A stretch of DNA of 64,000 bases, taken from positions 32,527,482 through 32,591,481 of the forward strand of contig OY292274.1 in the NCBI GenBank assembly GCA_958496175.1, in the 5' to 3' direction. The DNA comes from Sisyra terminalis. Lineage: Eukaryota; Arthropoda; Insecta; Neuroptera; Sisyridae. Of this stretch, positions 48,216 through 59,705 are shown piece by piece. The position numbers and the translations under genes are program-made. The stretch's first letter is position 1. Every line of letters starts with the position of its first letter. The notes beneath the pieces were generated by a model. The model did no database searches, had not been told where the DNA came from, and was given only the letters and a program-made list of their open reading frames with translations.

Positions 48216-49930
48216 TAAGTAATTTTTACATAAAAAGAAAATGTGTAATTATACTGATTGTATTAGAAAAAATTATCTAATTGAAAAATATAACAAAAAA
48301 TCAAAATATGAAATTTGACAAAAATTTTATAAGATATGTGAGAGAAAAACAATGGAAAAAATGGAAAAATTTTAATGTAACTTTTTATAAACCATATAGC
48401 TAGTTAAGTACTATATGGAATATTTGTATCTTAAGAAATAGTGATACAATTTTAATTATGTGTAAAATATTGCATAATATGTAATTAATAGTTTTCTTGC
48501 GACAGAAACATGACTTGAAAAAATTAAAATAATTATCGCCACATAAAATTTAACAATGGTACATAAAGATGATGATACATTTAACAATAATACGAAAAGT
48601 TGCACTTCTTTTTACGAAATAATTAATATCAACCCATTTGCTGCACACATTTGTCAGTCTACAATTTGTCCTCAACTTTGGCAAAGTTCAAGAGAGAATT
48701 TCTTGTATTCACAGTAACTATGCTTTTTATTTGTCTTATTTCCATATTCACTTTTCCAAACGGGCGTCCCTGAAAACGATGACTTTCATGCAAACTTATG
48801 GGACGTTGATATTTTTGGTTTCGCAAATAGAAAAAAAGGCCATGTAGATATAAATTTGCGATACAAACACATGCTTTTCCTGAAAAGAGCGGGAGATTTC
48901 TTTGTGTCTCAACATGAAGCATTTTCCTTTATTTAACATGAATACCGTGCATTTGAAACATTTGCATTTTATGCTAAATATTCTCATTAAGCAAGAAACT
49001 GAAATGAAAAATATCCTCACCTAAAATTCATATAAATCAATGAAAAATAAATCATATTAAAAAAGTATAAAAAGAGAAAATCTTGTCAAAAACGTTTAAT
49101 TTTATACTAACATTAACTACCTAAATACATTAGTAAAAAATATTGTACCACAGAATTTAGAAATAGATTTATTTATGAACTTTGATTTCAGAAGATGAAA
49201 GAAAAGCATTTGCTCTGGTAATTTCCATTAGTAAATCATATTCATAATTCTCTTTCATTTTCTAATCGCAGATGTGTGCAAATCGATAAATTACTATTGC
49301 GGTCTCATAAATTTAAAATTAGTGATCAATTGAAAGCACACTAACTTTCGAATTTTTCCACTTTTAATCTACGTTATTAACTTTATTATATCCAATCAAT
49401 AAAATTGTAATTTTCAGTCTAATATAAGAAGCTCCCGTACTTATAATTTTATTGAGGCAGTTACCATATTAAAAAGGATTTTATATTTCCCAATCTATAT
49501 TTAGGTAGACATCCGTAAGAATTAGTGGAAGAATAAATAATAAAGTTCAATTTCTTTAAATGGCATAGTGTTTTAATTTTGATATAGTTAACGTTTTGAG
49601 CCCTATGCGAAATTTTTTTTTTTTAAATTATAATAAATTCTTGACTTTATACTGTAGGTGTATCCACGCGATAAAACTATATTTTCTAGTTTTGAAATTT
49701 TAGACTTCATTTCGATCTCTTCATCAAAAATAATTAGAGCTATTATTAGACTTCAGTCTAATTTCACTCTTGCCACTATGTAATGTAATTAAATTCAGTT
49801 TCGTTTCAAGACTACGAAAATATTGATTAATAAGTCAATTTAATTTTTATACCATCTATTAAAATTTTATAAAATTACTATTTATCTTTACAATATAAAA
49901 TTTCAAAACTTGCTTTCGGTTTCCTCTCGT
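48216..49930. other. A+T-rich stretch, no gene seen
   Basis: Overlapping frames on both strands at 48638-49020 lack recognisable motifs or consistent splice sites. Confidence 0.4.
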
Positions 49931-49938
49931 CTCTACTT

Positions 49939-50297
49939 CATTGTTTTCTAAAGTGGGTTCCGTAAAATCCTTGGGTTCCATGAAAAAAATTTGGGGTTCC
50001 ATGGAGTGATTCTTCGGGGTGAGAAGTTGTGTAATTTTAAAATATTCGTAAGATAAACTACAATATTTTCATAACAATGTATCAAATTAATAATGTAAGA
50101 TTTTACTTGAACATTTCTAATACTTAAATTTGTCCAATTCTGCCAAATGACCGAAATGAACGCTGTTGTCATTCTAAAATATCTACTTTTAAATCCACTA
50201 CTAATCCAGTTTATAAGAGTTTTAGGTATGAAAAGGGTTCTTTGATCCGTAAAAACTTTCGTAAAAGTTCCATATGAAAAAAGTTTGGGAAACCAGG
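49939..50297. mobile_element. hAT-like MITE with 8-bp target duplication
   Basis: The perfect 8-bp repeat CTCTACTT flanks the unit (49931-49938 and 50298-50305). The ends, CATTGTTTTCTAAAGTGGG and the reverse of TTTGGGAAACCAGG, are imperfect inverted repeats (10 of 14). Subterminal GGGTTCC words recur at the left (49952, 49972 and 49993) and inverted at the right. No coding capacity is supported; an antisense frame of 120 codons spans it but looks like a shadow. Confidence 0.72.
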
Positions 50298-50305
50298 CTC
50301 TACTT

Positions 50306-53300
50306 CCCAATTCGGATGGACTTGGCGAAACTTAAAAAAATATATCGAGTTACGTTATGTATATTGAATTCCATTACATTGAATATATGCTGAATATCTT
50401 GACTCGTTTATTAGTATACTAACTCTATAGTAATACCAAAAGAAAAAATTTGTTTTATAATTTTCATTAGTATTAATTATCTATTGATAAGAGATGGCCC
50501 ATTGATAACACTAAAAAAAGGAAGCCGAGTTTATATCCTAGGCCTTTTAATAAGAAATGAACTATTTGAAGTCACAGAAGCTTACCAGGGAAAAGCATCG
50601 TTAAGAAAAGTTCAATCATGGAAAATTGAACCTGCTGTTAAACAAACAAAGAAAAAAATCAATCAAATTTATTTTAAAAGGAGTAAATTCTTTAATCTAA
50701 CAAAAACAAACAAAATCAAAGTTTAATATTTTAATCTTCCAAACTTTGGATTTCGATATGCAAATATAGCGTAGGAAAAAAATCAAATTTTATTTTCAAT
50801 TTATTAAAATCCTTCATAGTCTATATTAATTAATTTTAAACTGGAAATACGTAACTACCTACTCTTACATACAAGGCTGGTAGAAGAAAGTGTCTTGTTA
50901 TTTTAAAGTATCTACGTTACTATATTTTTTGGTCAAAAATCACTAGTAATTTTAAATAATTTTTTAAAGGAACTGTATCTTGCAACTTTAAAAAGTAGCT
51001 TAGGTACCGAAAAATAACTTAGATAGCGAGAAGATTCATTTACCAGTTTTTTTCTATACTTATCTACTTATCTTTTTTTTTCTATACCTCTTATACTTAT
51101 CTTCTATCGTGCTTAAACTGCGTTATGTTAACAGGGAATTATAAACACACTTATTTTCGTTTTGCATAAATTAATAAAGATAAGAAAAACATTATATGAT
51201 TACCTAACAACTTTACCTAAAACGCTATAAAACGTAGTACATACATTATATACTAATTATACTTTTTAAGTTTCCTAAAGCGTAACTTAAAATCGGTATT
51301 AAAGTTCCATCTTTTAAGAGTAACTAGATATCCAAAGTAGCCTCGGATACTTTTTAAAAACATATGTAACTTATCAAGTTCCTACAGCTCTGGTCAAGCT
51401 CTGGTTACATTTACATTGCACATTCATTAGGGCCACTTCTCATTTATAACCTTACTATCCGATTTGTATTCGGAAAGTATCCGTCAACTCATTATAAGTC
51501 ACTTATTATGTTACGGCGTAGATAGTAAACGATTTGAAACCCGATGAAATAGTACGAGATTGTATTCTTCCAATTCTGTTACACATATTATGTAGAATGT
51601 AAATAATATGGTCATAATGACTTGACGAGAATATATTTCGAATAAAAATCCCAGTAGCAAATTTATAAGTTAGAAATGAGTCTAATTGACTTTTACTCTA
51701 TTCTTGATATTTAAAATATTTTCTTAAATGAAACGGTTTTTGCAGGAAATTTATAAAAATAAAAACATTCAAATATTTATAAGTAATATAATATAAATCA
51801 TATAAAGTCTGCAGTAATTGCTGTTTTACGTCGAGGATATGAAAAAAAATATGTACAAAACATCCACTTTCTGCTATTAAGTTTAGCAAAATTTTTGAAA
51901 GTAAATACCTATGATTTAAAAACTAATTTTCTAATTATCATGATTTAATTATAAATAAATATACTTAATTCAAATTTTGTATGTAAATATGTATGTATTA
52001 CGTCCTGGTAATAAACTAAATTAAAAAAATATATATTGCATAACATTTGTGGTTAACCATTACAAAATAAAAAACTTCAATAGTATAGACTGCATAATAA
52101 ACTGTTTTCAGCACTGTATACTAATTTTATGTAATGATTTATAGGTGGATATATATTATGGTATTGTAGTATCACACTTGCATAATTTACCTATTATTGG
52201 ATTCAATTTTTAAACAATAATAAATGTAATGCATGTTTACACAAGTTATGTGAAAATTTAAAAAAAGAATGTTAATTTTGTCTCAACTTTAAATTAATAT
52301 GTAGAAACTATGCTTCAACTATTAGTACCTACTTATGATAACACGAAACTATGTTAATGTGGAAAATACCGCAGTGAAGTTTGTTGATGCATTCAATCAT
52401 GTGATGCATTCAAGAATTGGATTTTTAAGTGTCATGTTCTCATCGTTTCTTCATTACATTTAATTTCTTGATTACCTTAATGATACGAATTATAGGTACA
52501 ATGCGATGTGATGTGAATTATACTTTTAAATTCATGCCCGAATTGCGAAGCAAACTTGTTAACTTTTTATAAAATAGGGTAACACTGTATAAATAATTCA
52601 ATTAAACATCAGGCTGACTAACGAGAGATTTAACACTGGTATTCGTAAACGTTTAAATTATTCACCTGCAAAAGTTCACCCTTATAATATTATGTCAAAG
52701 CATTTTTTTTCTTCGTCATTATAATTACTATATCTACACTTTTTTCAAGCTTTATACCTGTTTCTAATAAATTATCTATGTGCACCATAAATCAAGTTTA
52801 TTATTTAACCATATTTTAGAAAAATAAACACCGATAATTACAATTTTTTTTTAAATTTTATTTGGAAGTTTTTACAATCTGCTTCTATATTACAGGAGCA
52901 ATGAGTAAAAGTGTCAATAAATTAAATGCATATTTTTATAGATACATTTAAAAAAATAACGAAATCTGCATATACTTATTTTTTTTCCATTTTTAAGACA
53001 AATAAAAACAAGTAGGTAGATATATACATACGATATGTGAACATCATAAAACAAAAATAAATGTCGGTCCCTTTTTACTTTGAATAAAAAATTTCTTTCG
53101 CTAAAATATGTATGAAAATCTTGTATGGGATTACAACAATAACTCATAATTCAAAGCTTATGTATGTAGCCATTAAAATGAAATTCAAGAAGCCAATTTT
53201 ATACAGGAATTTTGTATATTCATGACAGATGTATTTTAACTTTTGTTTACATATTTTATTTTATTATCATTATCTTTTATGCTTTAAAACATACATATAT

Positions 53301-54134
53301 AAACGAATACCCTACTATAACTACTATATGTCAGCAGTTATTTGGATCCTTCTACTATTTTCAATTCAAAGTTTCGTCAATAACTTCTTCTTTTATCATA
53401 GTATCATTAATAAATATTATTTACATTAGACTAATTCATTTTCTGTATCAATTATAACTGTTTTATTGTTATATCTGTTGCTAATTAAAACATTTTAAAA
53501 ATTTTAGTTCCACTCATTTAGTATAATTATTGGAGCTCTCTTTGGAAATCAACTTACATTACAAACTAAATTTTCTAATATCACGCTTCAAAATTTACGA
53601 TCATATTGATATAAAAAACTACACTATCGACTATCACTGTGTTCATAGTAAAATATAACTTTATAGTTGTATTACCCAACGAAATTATTAGTGTAAGGAC
53701 CGCAATATTCATCGTAATAAGTTTTACGTCAAATTAAATACGTAATGCATAAAAATTTAAAAATAATAACGTAGATTCATGTAATATTTCGTTGCTCTAT
53801 GTACTCTCATTATATTTTTAATGTAGTAAATAATTTACAATAGCGTTACAAACATGAAATGAAAACCCATCTTAATAATGAACTAATGAGCTACAATACC
53901 GGCGTAACAAAAAATCGTATTTGGAGATAAATATTTTTCACGTTTTTCTTTCTATGCAAAGATACATAAAACATGCCGAAATTATAAAAATGATGTTTTA
54001 ACTAGAATTTTCTCTGATGGGTTACTTAGTTAGAAGGAAGTATTATTTTATTTATTTTTTTAATAATTTTTCTAATTGATTTTTTAAAAAAATCATATTG
54101 TTATGCCACTACATTACGATCCATGAAGAACATA
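50306..54134. other. Long A+T-rich stretch, no gene seen
   Basis: A frame at 50484-50726 starts without ATG and has no motif. Pyrimidine-rich quasi-tandem TCTATACTTATC words occur at 51053-51108. Hydrophobic frames at 53212-53457 are low complexity. I see no splice-bounded exons or inverted ends. Confidence 0.4.
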
Positions 54135-54301
54135 TATTTTTAATTGTTATTTACCGTCGCTTTATAACTACTAAGCTCTTTAGCGATTCAAGTGTTAATA
54201 AATATCTGTAATTAGAAATATCAAAAATTTGCTCGATACGAAGATCGAACGCCAACCAATTTTAGAGCGATCACCTTGACTACTCGGCCACCAGTAAACC
54301 A
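54135..54301 (-). repeat. tRNA-derived SINE, near full length
   Basis: On the minus strand: A box TGGCCGAGTAG (54280-54290), B box GTTCGATCTTC (54240-54250), a central AGCAAATTTTTGATATTTC segment, and a tail with TCGCT (54182-54186 as its complement) and AGCGA (54157-54161 as its complement) that can pair, ending GGTAAATAACAATTAAAA. The head is tRNA-like (Ser/Leu type) and the tail resembles the LINE 3' end. Confidence 0.82.
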
Positions 54302-54549
54302 CCAAAGGAATATATTATTGAAAATAAATGTAATAAATATCTTAAAGACATTTAACTTGTAAAGATTATGTATATAGCGTATTAATAATTCAAATATTGT
54401 ATGTAATTTATCGTCCGTATTTTTTTACTTAACCATAAATTTTAATTTAAAATGGATATAAATTAATTAAAAATATAAGTGATTATAGTCGTACTCACCC
54501 GCTTCACTGAACGAATTATAAAAGCTAGACTTAAAATATAAATAAATAC

Positions 54550-55135
54550 TCATTTAAGAACCTCTTTATACAAGACATTCCAGGTTTTCCCTTCAGATGC
54601 TAACGACTCCAAGTTACTAGGTGAAATTACTCTCGAGCAAGCCACATAAATCTGGCCATGTGGGAAGAAGGTTCCTCATCAGATCGATTCCTGCTACTTT
54701 CAGTGACTAACTCTGTGCCCTATTGTCATAGCGAAACACAACTTGCAGGAGAACTGCAGCCTTTTAAACTTGAATGAATACTCTGAGACTATAAGTGATA
54801 TACGTGGTATAAACACTGATTCACCTTTAATGCAACCAGTAAGTATAGTGAGCTCTACCAAGTGTTATGCAAGGCTTTCACACGTAGCCTGGTTCATTAC
54901 ATAATTTTGGCAGATTGAAATTTCGTAGTAGCATTACTGAAGCACCCATTTTTAGGATAAGTGCATAAGACGGAAGACCAGGTGGATTAAGTGTATTAAG
55001 GAACTCCACAGGATAGGCTTATTTAACCTACTCCACAGGTTTATTTAACATCATCCATATGTACCAAAGTGTCCACAGATTTGTACCGGTATTCTAATCC
55101 TTCAGCCAACGTCAACAATGTGTCATTAACAATTA
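54550..55135 (-). pseudogene. Helitron Rep/helicase C-terminal remnant
   Basis: Read on the minus strand over broken frames: [79 protein letters not shown], then FFPHGQIYVACSRVISPSNL and EGKTWNVLYKEVLK followed by TGA at 54550-54552. These are the closing motifs of the Pif1-type helicase half of Helitron Rep/Hel proteins, where NPPG.P, K.G.P.MLLRN, FAMTI.K.QGQ and Y.A.SRV are characteristic. The walker motifs and the Rep nuclease lie outside or are lost. Stops and shifts make it non-functional. A Helitron 3' terminus was not identified with confidence. Confidence 0.8.
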
Positions 55136-56949
55136 AAATATTTTTGTTTCTATTTTAAAATCAAATGAACAGAATCAAATCGAAAAAGTTATTCAGTTTT
55201 TAAAACCGTTCAATTTTTCGTGTTTAACAGCCCTTTGGTTATTAAAATTGGAATTTTAACTTTTGATCAGGCTATATACGTCATCCTATATGAACTTTGT
55301 CACCCTTTTAGGAGAAAAATTTTAAAAAATTAACTTTTATCGGATGCTCCTACATCATATAAGGAATACACCCTCTAAATTTGACGTGTCTACGGCCAGC
55401 GGTTTAGACTGTGCATTGATCCATCAGTCAATCATTTTATATATTTAGATTTGAAGATGGATAACAAAATATATTCTCCCAAAAAGTATTTATGTACATA
55501 GTAGGAAGGTAGTATGTGCAATACACATACGTAAAAAAATGATTTAAATAATATTTTATTTAATCTGTGTGTTGAATCTCACCCATGTTATTTAATGTCA
55601 CCTATTTTAGGAGAACTTGAATACGGAATAATTTGATTTTAATTTTCAAATTTTGGAAAAAATAGTTTTGACCTTCATATGTAACATAATTTTTGATCTT
55701 GTCTTGTCTTATGTGTCTTGTGTTATCCATCAACTGACAAAATAATATGAACCAGAATGTTTCAACGACGATGTTAACTTTAAATATTACTTAAACAAGT
55801 AGCAAAAAATATTAGCCTCCGTTGTAAAATTTGAAAATTTAACATCAAATTATTCCGTATCCGTTCCCTAGAAATATTCAACTACCGATTTATTTAATTT
55901 TGATATTCGAATATTAGAAAATATACAACAATAGTAAGTGAAAAATATATCCATTTAATTTTGCTTGGCTGCATTTAAATGAATTCAATTATAGTGGAAC
56001 AAATATTTTCATGGTCTTATAAAAAAGAAGCAAACAACATGGTCATGTAGCAATAATAATTAAAAACATCAGTGCGACAGGACTAATTAAAGTATAATGT
56101 TAATTATTATATATCGTAGAAATGATTTTTATGGGCAGCACATGATGAAAGATTCAAGGTTATTTTTGTCAGTTTTTTTAATAAATTTCAATAGACAATT
56201 GTATAATATAAGAAAATATTCCGATTTCAAATATATCTGTTTATTTTTTTTTTTCCACTTAATTCTTGTTTATAGAAATTCACTCAATAATTTCAGAATA
56301 ATTGATTAAGTCAATTTATTAGTTAGTATGGTTAGAGGCCCACAAAACTTTGTCCTGGTAAACTTTATGGGAAAAAAGAAAAAAAAAGTAGTTAAAATTG
56401 TAGTTAAATTTTATAAATAATAGAAAAATTAGCTACTAGAAAACAATACAATCAATTCAAGCTTATTGTCATGTCGTTCAATACGCCAAGAGCTTCACAT
56501 ACCTAAGTGTATTAATTGAGAGCAAAGTAAACCATTTAAAAAATTCAAGATCTTAAACTTCTCTTAATAAAAGCACGCTCGTTTTATACAATCAATAAAG
56601 CTTAAAATTCGCTTTAAAACAAAATTACTTGGCATTATTCTTCAACTGTTTCGTTTTATAATTTGGCACACTGTAAGTACTCTTTTCAATCTTTTAAAAG
56701 CTCAAGCTTTTCAATAAAAAATAAGTGAATAGAATAAAATATTGTGCATAAAAAGGCCCTCGCCAGATAATATGGTCTAAAATGCCCCATTGCAATCGGG
56801 CTATTTTTTTTTTTAAAATACCTTACAGTATGGACAACATCTCAGCCAAGTTTCAACTCTAAAATATGACGCGTTTTTGTGTAAAAAATTAAAATATTTT
56901 TTTTTAAATTCAATATTCTCTGAAACTGTTTGATAATACCGACAAAGAC
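55136..56949. other. A+T-rich stretch beside the Helitron remnant
   Basis: No gene supported. Upstream Helitron coding sequence is not recognisable beyond about 55135. A frame at 56097-56309 lacks motifs. Confidence 0.4.
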
Positions 56950-57690
56950 TTTCAATTTGCAAAAGTATAAACTTCCCATAACTTCACTAATAGCATTGAA
57001 TTGAATTTAATAGCATTGAACATATCGAGTTTTGTACCTAAAAACTACGATTCGCGGACAGAATTGATTTTCTATTACCATTTAAACAAAACCCGCTGGA
57101 AAATCGCATCGAATGCTTGTCAAAGCTAACGTTGAGCATACTCTTAGGAAATATTAGTAGTTTAAGAAATTTTAAAAAATTAAAAATGGTGATATCCACA
57201 TGGAGAACGAAGAAGACCACCAAAAAAGTTTCAAGTCATCAAATTGTAAGAGCTGTTGTATGAGAATGGGAGTCAAACGCAACAACAACTTGCGATAGTA
57301 GATTTGAACAAAGCTTTAATGAGAAAAACGACCAGAATATCAAAATAGGCAATACACAGTGATTTTGCTGCATGGTAATTCCCCTGACCACAAAGAAAAA
57401 CAAACGAAGGATATGGTTGGGGTATTCAGTTGGAAAATACTGGCGCATGTAGCTTACTCACCAGATTTGGTTTCTACAAATTATTAATTTTTTGCGTCGA
57501 TGCTTACTGAGCGCTTACTGAGCAACATTTTAACATCTTATGAACATCTACAAAAGTGACTCGATGACGAGTTTTGCCTAAAAGGTTAACATTTTTTTTT
57601 TGGCATAGTATCCACCAATCAGAAAGGTGGCAAAAATGTATAGTTAACGTAGGGAATTATTTTGAATACAATAGGCATTTTCATGTAGAA
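56950..57690 (+). pseudogene. Decayed mariner transposase (copy 2)
   Basis: Collinear with 14640-15245 but retaining more of the middle. Readable pieces are SSFVPK (from about 57021), the helix-turn-helix region near 57080-57150, a segment with QIVRAVV-like reading near 57240, then RPEYQNRQY and VILLHGNSP, and AYSPDLVSTNY near 57445. The usual Asp of LLHDN is Gly here too, and the third acidic position, normally in PSDY, reads TNY. There are many stops and shifts, so it is dead. The ~0.1-kb section missing from copy 1 is present, so copy 1 is not its parent. Confidence 0.7.
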
Positions 57691-58636
57691 ATAATGAAAA
57701 CCATTATTGTTAGTTGAAACAATACTGCTATAGTTTCCGAAAACAGTTTAATGAAAAAAAGCAATGATTTTTAAACAAAAATTGTCATTACATATTTTAA
57801 AATGCTATTTGTTGATATTTCTAAAAAGTTTGGATTAAAGATTGGAATTGACATAGCAAATGAACTGTTTTCTGAAGATGCGCCTTACTGAAATTAATTT
57901 ATACATATACCTATGTACTCGTATTATTTAAACCAACTATCAACATTGCAAGCAGAGAATCATAATAATTTATAATAATAAAACATAAACACATTGTACA
58001 TAAGATGTTCTTAGTTTAACAAAGTACTTCTGCAACTACATTTCGAGAAAGAATGTGCTGCATACAGAAAACATTCATTAATTAAAATTTATTCACATCT
58101 TACAGAAATATGTAGATATGTACAATTGTAAAGGTACACATATTGATCAATATTTGCATAAAACGTAATTTAATTTTAAACAGTAAACGAATGAATCGAA
58201 TGTTATAACAAAAGGTTTAATTAAAATATATGTTATTGATATTTTAAGCTAAAAATAAATTTCCTATTTTGATCAGAGAAAGCAAATTTTGTTTTGTTTT
58301 GCAACTGAGCTGGGAATATTTTTAGCGTTAATTTGTTCAAGATGTGCTTAATATAATACGCATGTCTTAGTTTATTTCATATTTCTTTAATTTTATAATC
58401 TTTGACGTTAATATGTTACTAGAAATTCTTATTAGAGTAAAACATAAATTTTATTCTATTTTGCTTTGGCATCTTAAATTCATTAATTTGAAGTTCATGC
58501 ACTTCGTAATCTCTATATTTCTGCTATACTATATGTGATAATGACCTCTAAAAATATTTTGGATTCAAATAAATAAGATTTGGAATAAATAAGTGAAAAA
58601 TGTATTTAATAATATTGTACAACAAAAACCTTTAAA
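57691..58636. other. A+T-rich stretch, no gene seen
   Basis: No repeats, splice-bounded exons or motif-bearing frames were recognised between the mariner remnant and the next SINE. Confidence 0.4.
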
Positions 58637-58806
58637 GCCTACTGGTAGCCGAGTGGTCAAAGTGGCCGCTCCAAAACTGGTCAGTGTTGGGTTCAATCCC
58701 TGTATGGAGCAAATTTTCGATATTTCTTGATTACGAACTTTTATTAACCCTAGAATCCCTAAGACCTTAGTAGTTATAAAGCGACGGTAAATAACAACTA
58801 AAAAAA
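58637..58806 (+). repeat. tRNA-derived SINE, full length
   Basis: A box TAGCCGAGTGG (58646-58656), B box GGTTCAATCCC (58690-58700), a central GAGCAAATTTTCGATATTTC segment, then CCTAAGACCTTAGTAGTTAT and AAAGCGACGGTAAATAACAA followed by a run of A. This is the best reference copy for the family: tRNA-like head, short body and LINE-like tail. It lies in the plus orientation, opposite to the other copies. Confidence 0.85.
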
Positions 58807-59129
58807 CATTATTTATTGTTTCCTTCACTTGATGAGTGCAATTCTACTAACTTTGGGTTGAGTAAAACTAACATGGCAACAAAATATTTTTATTAGCTCC
58901 AGTTTGTATGATTACATAATAGTTAATATAATGTGGATTTGGTAGAGTTGAAACAAATCTTATATTTTTATAAGAAATTTTTGTGCCTGAAAAGTTAAAA
59001 CCATTTTCCATTTTTTAACCAATTTTCATATTTATTCATAAAAATTATATATTGAATAAGTTTTATAGATTGAAAGTCGATAGATTATGGAGAGAATCAT
59101 GTACCTACTACCTAAATAAGGTTTCTTAA
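58807..59129. other. A+T-rich spacer
   Basis: Nothing recognised. Confidence 0.4.
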
Positions 59130-59705
59130 AGCATCCCTCAGCAAAGACTAGTATTAACCCGTATGCATGGATTCATTCCTAAAGCCCTGATATCTTTATT
59201 CCATTAAAGATATATCGTGATGGAATCTTTCTCCATACTCATCACTGAAGACACTATAATTGTTAAGACAACACAATTTACAAGACATGTTACAGCCAAT
59301 GAAGCTTTCCCAAAATTTTACTAAGGGGTTTACATACGCAGTAAATATTTTCTAAAAAAAATTGTAATACTAATATATCAGGAAAAAAATTATCGCTTAT
59401 ATTCACTTTCTATTGGCGCCATAAATGACGAAATTTTTTTTTCTGATTAACAGGAGATTCGCACGAACCATAGAATTCACATCTCTCTTATCTCTACAAA
59501 TTTATGAATTACCCCAAAAAAGTCTCTTAAACTTTTTTTTCCTTCCCTTGGAAAATTTGCAATTTTCCTGGATTTCCAGTATCCCGAATTTGTGATCCAA
59601 CAACAAAGATTCTCCCCTTAACTTTTACTTCACAGAGTCCATGGAATTTGTCTTTTAAGTACTTGAATGCTAGATCATCTCGATTTCTCGATCCAAAGTT
59701 TTGAC
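59130..59705 (-). pseudogene. Decayed copy of a dispersed arthropod protein family (GERFH..DI...RYQG motif)
   Basis: On the minus strand the order is FKYLKDKFHGLCEVKVKGRI then FVVGSQIRDTGN (about 59580-59680), and after a decayed middle SDEYGERFHHDISLME, a stop, RYQG and a SLLRDAL-like end (about 59115-59260). I recognise this as the repetitive family, common in arthropod genomes, whose intact members read F.YL...F..LS.AK...G.F.G.QIR and later SDE.GERFHQDI..ME.RYQG.W.....DYCW.L.RD. Its transposon class is not known to me. Stops and shifts throughout show it is inactive. Confidence 0.6.

Noticed and set aside
50484..50726. 80-codon plus-strand frame
   Set aside because: No ATG at the start, no motif, and no repeat or exon context.
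58637..58710. A tRNA gene with A and B boxes
   Set aside because: It has pol III boxes but no closing acceptor stem, and it continues into a body and A tail shared with other copies; it is a SINE.
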